A DNA stretch of 64,000 nucleotides from Frigidibacter sp. ROC022 (lineage in GTDB: Bacteria; Pseudomonadota; Alphaproteobacteria; Rhodobacterales; Rhodobacteraceae), in assembly GCF_024723735.1 (NCBI RefSeq), contig NZ_JANQDU010000001.1:1-64000 (forward strand), written 5' to 3'. The translations under genes and the position numbers were made by a program. The number at the start of each line of letters is the position of its first letter. The first letter of the stretch is position 1. The notes under the pieces were generated by a model. It was not told where the DNA came from and searched no databases. It saw only the letters and a program-made list of their open reading frames with translations. This document shows positions 60,844 through 64,000 of this stretch, one piece after another.

Positions 60844-61791
60844 GTGGGTCGCTATTTCCTCAAACGCACCGGCGCGGCGATCATTACCCTGATCGCCGCG
60901 TCGATCATCATCTTCGGATTCATCCATCTGATTCCGGGCGACCCGGTCTATGTGATGCTGGGCGACGGCGCGACCCCGGAACAGGTGGCCCTGCTGCGCG
61001 ACCGGCTGGGTCTGGATGAGCCGCTGGTGGTCCAGTATCTGATCTGGGTCGGCAACGCCCTGCAGGGCGATCTGGGACAGTCGATCTTCTTCGAGACGCC
61101 GGTGACCCAGGTCATCCGGGAAGGCGCCGAAACCTCGATCCTGCTGGCGACGATCACGATGATCTGGATCGTCGTCATCGGGGTGCCGATCGGCATCCTC
61201 TCCGCGATCCGCCAGGGCAGCTGGATCGACCAGGGCCTGTCCGGGCTGGCGATGCTCATGGCCTCGGTCCCGACATTCTGGGTCGGCCTCTACCTGATCC
61301 TGATCTTCGCCGCCGGGCTGGGCTGGTTTCCCAGCTCCGGCTACCCCTCGATCTTCGAGGAGGGCGGGCTGTCGAACCTGCGCTACCTGCTGCTGCCCAG
61401 CATCGCGCTGGCGGCGCCCAACGCGGCGCTGATCCTGCGGCTGACCCGCGCCTCCATGCTGGACGTCGCGCGCGAGGACTATGTGCGCACCGCCCGGGCC
61501 AAGGGCATCCGGCCCTATCGCGTCGTGCTGCGGCATATCCTGCGCAACGCGCTGCTGGCGGTGGTCTCGGCCTTCGGCTTCACCTTCGCGGCGCTGATCT
61601 CCGAGGCGGTCGTCACCGAGACGGTCTTTGCGCTGCCCGGCATCGGGCGCACCGTGGTGCAGTCGATCATGCGCCGGGACTATCCGGTAATCCAGGGCGT
61701 GATCCTGATCACCGTCTGCCTCTACCTCGTCATCAATCTGCTGGTCGATCTGTCCTATCGGCTGCTCGATCCAAGGGTGGAACTGGAATGA
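60844..61791 (+). CDS. Peptide-type ABC transporter permease, DppB-like (module B)
   Basis: This 315-residue permease begins with GTG and has RLGLDEPLVVQYLIWVGNAL and the EAA loop RTARAKGIRPYRVVLRHILRN near residues 218-238. The family topology of six helices is seen. GTG lies 9 bp after the solute-binding protein stop. The next permease overlaps by 4 bp. It is distinct from, but homologous to, the module A permease. Confidence 0.9.
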   Translation: MGRYFLKRTGAAIITLIAASIIIFGFIHLIPGDPVYVMLGDGATPEQVALLRDRLGLDEPLVVQYLIWVGNALQGDLGQSIFFETPVTQVIREGAETSILLATITMIWIVVIGVPIGILSAIRQGSWIDQGLSGLAMLMASVPTFWVGLYLILIFAAGLGWFPSSGYPSIFEEGGLSNLRYLLLPSIALAAPNAALILRLTRASMLDVAREDYVRTARAKGIRPYRVVLRHILRNALLAVVSAFGFTFAALISEAVVTETVFALPGIGRTVVQSIMRRDYPVIQGVILITVCLYLVINLLVDLSYRLLDPRVELE

Positions 61792-62639
61792 TGCGGGCCC
61801 TGTCAGGATGGCGGCGACTGGCGGTCTCGCGTCCGCTCACCATGCTGGGGGTGATCTTCCTGCTGACGATCGTCGTCTTCGCGGCCTTCTCGCCCTGGAT
61901 CGCCCCCTATCCGCCCGAGCAGATCGACCCGGTGAACCGCCTGCTGCCGCCCGGCGGCGCGCATCTCCTGGGCACCGACCATTTCGGCCGCGACACCTTC
62001 AGCCGCCTGGTCTACGGCGCCCGCCTTGCGCTGCTGATCGGCGTCGGCGTCGTCACCTTCGCGCTGGCCTCGGGGGTGCCCATCGGCATCCTGTCGGCGC
62101 TCTACCCGGCGCTGGGCCGGGTGCTGATGCGGATGGTCGATGTGCTGATGTCCTTCCCGTCGCTGCTGCTGGCGCTGGGCCTGATCGTCATCCTGGGGCA
62201 GGGGGTGTTCAACGCCATCCTGGCCATCGGCCTGATCTACCTGACCACCACGGCCCGCATCGTCTATGGCGTGGCGCTGCGGCTGCGGGCCGAACCCTAT
62301 GTCGAGGCCGCGCGCAGCGCCGGGGCCGGGACCTGGTGGATCATCACCCGGCATATCCTGCCCAACATGGTCTCGCCGCTGCTGGTGCAGGCCAGCTTCG
62401 TCTTCGCCTTCGCCCAGCTGGGCGCCGCCTCGCTGGACTTCCTCGGGCTGGGGGCGCCGCCCGAGATTCCGTCCTGGGGCAACATGCTGGCGGAATCGCG
62501 CATCTACATCACCCGCGCCTCGTGGCTGCTGCTGTGGCCGGGGCTGATGATCGTGCTGACGGCCTTTTCGCTGAATCTCGTCGGCGATGCGATCCGCGAC
62601 CGGATGGACCCGCGATTCCGCGAGATGGTGAGGAAGTGA
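61788..62639 (+). CDS. Peptide-type ABC transporter permease, DppC-like (module B)
   Basis: This 283-residue permease has the DppC motif LLGTDHFGRDTFSR near residues 61-74 and the EAA loop VEAARSAGAGTWWIITRHIL near 170-190. LVGDAIRDRMDPRF is the typical C-terminus. The first of two adjacent ATG codons overlaps the preceding stop. The ATPase gene follows after 7 bp. Confidence 0.9.
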   Translation: MMRALSGWRRLAVSRPLTMLGVIFLLTIVVFAAFSPWIAPYPPEQIDPVNRLLPPGGAHLLGTDHFGRDTFSRLVYGARLALLIGVGVVTFALASGVPIGILSALYPALGRVLMRMVDVLMSFPSLLLALGLIVILGQGVFNAILAIGLIYLTTTARIVYGVALRLRAEPYVEAARSAGAGTWWIITRHILPNMVSPLLVQASFVFAFAQLGAASLDFLGLGAPPEIPSWGNMLAESRIYITRASWLLLWPGLMIVLTAFSLNLVGDAIRDRMDPRFREMVRK

Positions 62640-62646
62640 GGCCGCG

Positions 62647-63606
62647 ATGCTGAATGTCGATGACATCGTCGTATCGGTGCAGGGCGGGCCCGACATCGTG
62701 CGCGGGGTCTCGTTCCGGATCGAGCCGGGCGAGATTCTGGGGCTGGTCGGCGAATCGGGCTCGGGCAAGAGCATGACCTCGCTGGCGCTGATGGGGCTGC
62801 TGCCGCCGGGCCTCGCCCTGACCGGCGGCAGGGTCACGCTGGACGGGGCCGATATCACCCATCTGGCGCCGCATCAGCGCGTGCGCCGGGAAGGGTGCGG
62901 CAAGATGGCGATGGTGTTCCAGGAGCCGATGACCTCGCTGAACCCGGTGCTGCGGATCGCCGAGCAGATCGAAGAGGCGGTACGGGTCCACGATCCCGAC
63001 ATCGACCCCGGCCCCCGCGCGCGGGAGCTTCTGGACATGGTGCGGATTCCCGATGCGGCGCATCAGCTGCGCGCCTTCCCGCACGAATTGTCCGGCGGCA
63101 TGCGGCAGCGGGTGATGATCGCCATCGCGCTGGCCTGCCGGCCGCAGGTGCTGATCGCGGACGAGCCGACGACGGCGCTGGATGTCACCGTGCAGCTGCA
63201 GGTGCTGGGCCTGATCCGCGACCTCTGCGACCGGCTCGACATGGGGGTGCTGTTCATCACCCATGACCTGGGGGTGGTGGCGCAGCTGGTCGATCGGGTG
63301 GCGGTGATGTATGCCGGCAAGCTGGTCGAGACCGCCGATGTCGGGCCCCTGTTCCGGGCGCCGCTGCATCCCTATACCGGCGCGCTGATGGCCTGCCTGC
63401 CGGACCCGGAATCCGATGATCCGCTGCTGGCCACGATCCCCGGATCGGCGCCGCGCCCGATCGCGATTCCGCCCGGCTGCCCGTTCTCGCCGCGCTGCGC
63501 GCGGGCGACGGACCTGTGCCGGTCCGGCCCGGTTCCGCTGGTCCATGGCGCAGCCGGCCAGACGGCGCTGTGCCACTTTCCGCTGACCGAAAGAGCCACC
63601 GCATGA
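62647..63606 (+). CDS. Peptide-type ABC transporter ATPase, DppD-like (module B)
   Basis: This 319-residue ATPase has Walker [13 protein letters not shown] near residue 38, signature [15 protein letters not shown] near 148 and Walker [12 protein letters not shown]. The C-terminal oligopeptide domain has [14 protein letters not shown], the cysteine-rich segment typical of DppD. It overlaps the following ATPase by 4 bp. Confidence 0.92.
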   Translation: MLNVDDIVVSVQGGPDIVRGVSFRIEPGEILGLVGESGSGKSMTSLALMGLLPPGLALTGGRVTLDGADITHLAPHQRVRREGCGKMAMVFQEPMTSLNPVLRIAEQIEEAVRVHDPDIDPGPRARELLDMVRIPDAAHQLRAFPHELSGGMRQRVMIAIALACRPQVLIADEPTTALDVTVQLQVLGLIRDLCDRLDMGVLFITHDLGVVAQLVDRVAVMYAGKLVETADVGPLFRAPLHPYTGALMACLPDPESDDPLLATIPGSAPRPIAIPPGCPFSPRCARATDLCRSGPVPLVHGAAGQTALCHFPLTERATA

Positions 63607-64000
63607 GCGCCGGGACCGACATCATTCTGGACATCCGCGAGCTGCGGAAGGTGTTCAAGGTGCAGCGCAAGGGCAAGACCCACGCGGTGCACGCGGTCAA
63701 CGGCATCTCGCTGGCGGTGCGGCGCGGAGAGACCCTCGGCATCGTCGGAGAATCGGGCTGCGGCAAGTCCACCCTGGCCCGCGTGCTGCTGGGGCTGACC
63801 GGGGCCGACGGCGGCAGCGTCACGCTGGACGGCGCCGACCTGCTGGGCCGCAATCGCCGCAACATGGCCGAGACCCGGCTCAACGTCCGCATGGTGTTCC
63901 AGGACCCCTATGCCTCGCTCAATCCACGCCGCTCGGTGGGCGATTCGGTGGCGGAAACCGGCGACATCCACCGCATCTTCAAGAGCCGGCAGGAGCGCGC
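63603..64000 (+). CDS. Peptide-type ABC transporter ATPase, DppF-like, partial
   Basis: The gene runs off the right edge after 132 codons. The visible part has Walker A GESGCGKSTLARVLLG near residues 46-61 and the Q-loop MVFQDPYASLNPRRSVGD. A full-length protein of about 270-330 residues is expected. It completes the module B transporter (SBP, two permeases, two ATPases). Confidence 0.9.
   Translation, partial: MSAGTDIILDIRELRKVFKVQRKGKTHAVHAVNGISLAVRRGETLGIVGESGCGKSTLARVLLGLTGADGGSVTLDGADLLGRNRRNMAETRLNVRMVFQDPYASLNPRRSVGDSVAETGDIHRIFKSRQER

Noticed and set aside
57982-61536. Very long minus-strand open frame of 1184 codons
   Set aside because: It is antisense to three well-supported genes (amidohydrolase, SDR, solute-binding protein), with low-complexity His/Gln/Arg/Gly/Asp-rich translation typical of the shadow frame in high-GC DNA.
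1-64000. tRNA, rRNA, CRISPR arrays, insertion sequences and prophage
   Set aside because: I looked for cloverleaf ends, regular repeats, transposase motifs and phage structural genes and saw none. A computed search would be needed to exclude short or degenerate copies.

Overview
The window comes from a high-GC alphaproteobacterium, most likely a member of the Rhodobacteraceae/Paracoccaceae. The evidence is a class I lysyl-tRNA synthetase next to a TerB-like gene and a glutamyl-tRNA synthetase, a cydDC-cydABX set with an NsrR-like Rrf2 gene, many ATGA overlaps between genes, and a spike-like pectate-lyase protein of the kind seen with Rhodobacter gene transfer agents. No rRNA, tRNA, transposase, integrase or CRISPR array was seen.

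Positions 137-13973 are housekeeping and small accessory genes: a PLP dehydratase, a PfkB-type kinase, a zincin-like protease, a tandem YdcZ pair, gltX, a TerB-like gene, class I lysK, a CHAD protein, a frameshifted pectate-lyase-like protein, an FMN split-barrel protein, a GST with two tiny membrane or lipoprotein genes beside it, a monooxygenase-fold protein, a lipoprotein and a fasciclin protein.

Positions 14153-31122 form a respiration and low-oxygen block. An NsrR-like gene diverges from cydDC, then come cydABX, a SLAC1-type channel, a Tat-exported sulfide:quinone reductase-like flavoprotein and a small membrane partner. Next is a compact operon of 2-oxoacid dehydrogenase E1 alpha and beta, a free-standing lipoyl domain and a lipoate ligase, with no E2 or E3. 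It is followed by a GadC-like antiporter, glutamate decarboxylase and a Crp/Fnr regulator that appears to start at CTG. Three FNR-type boxes (TTGAT-N4-ATCAA) lie before cydD, cydA and the E1 alpha gene, which suggests one oxygen- or NO-responsive regulon.

Positions 31149-64000 are a catabolic island of about 33 kb for amide-bonded or N-acylated compounds. Module A has amidase, SDR and Gfo/Idh genes divergent from a ROK regulator, then a peptide-type ABC transporter, a penicillin-acylase-family hydrolase without a signal peptide, a D-threonine-aldolase-fold PLP enzyme, an SDR and RidA. Module B has an FMO-type monooxygenase divergent from a TauABC-like transporter, then a second Gfo/Idh, a second amidase, a COG3964-type amidohydrolase, an unrecognised protein, a HexR-like RpiR regulator, a second close amidohydrolase paralogue, an SDR and a second peptide-type ABC transporter that runs off the window.

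Regulatory DNA ties the island together. A 25-bp motif is shared by the two promoters flanking the ROK gene. A HexR-like palindrome (TGTA-N7-TACA) occurs three times, twice with the same 4-nt spacing behind a TTGACA hexamer, and so links the TauABC-like and amidohydrolase operons. The D-specific flavour of the aldolase-fold enzyme and of characterised COG3964 enzymes suggests N-acyl-D-amino-acid-like substrates, but that is inference.
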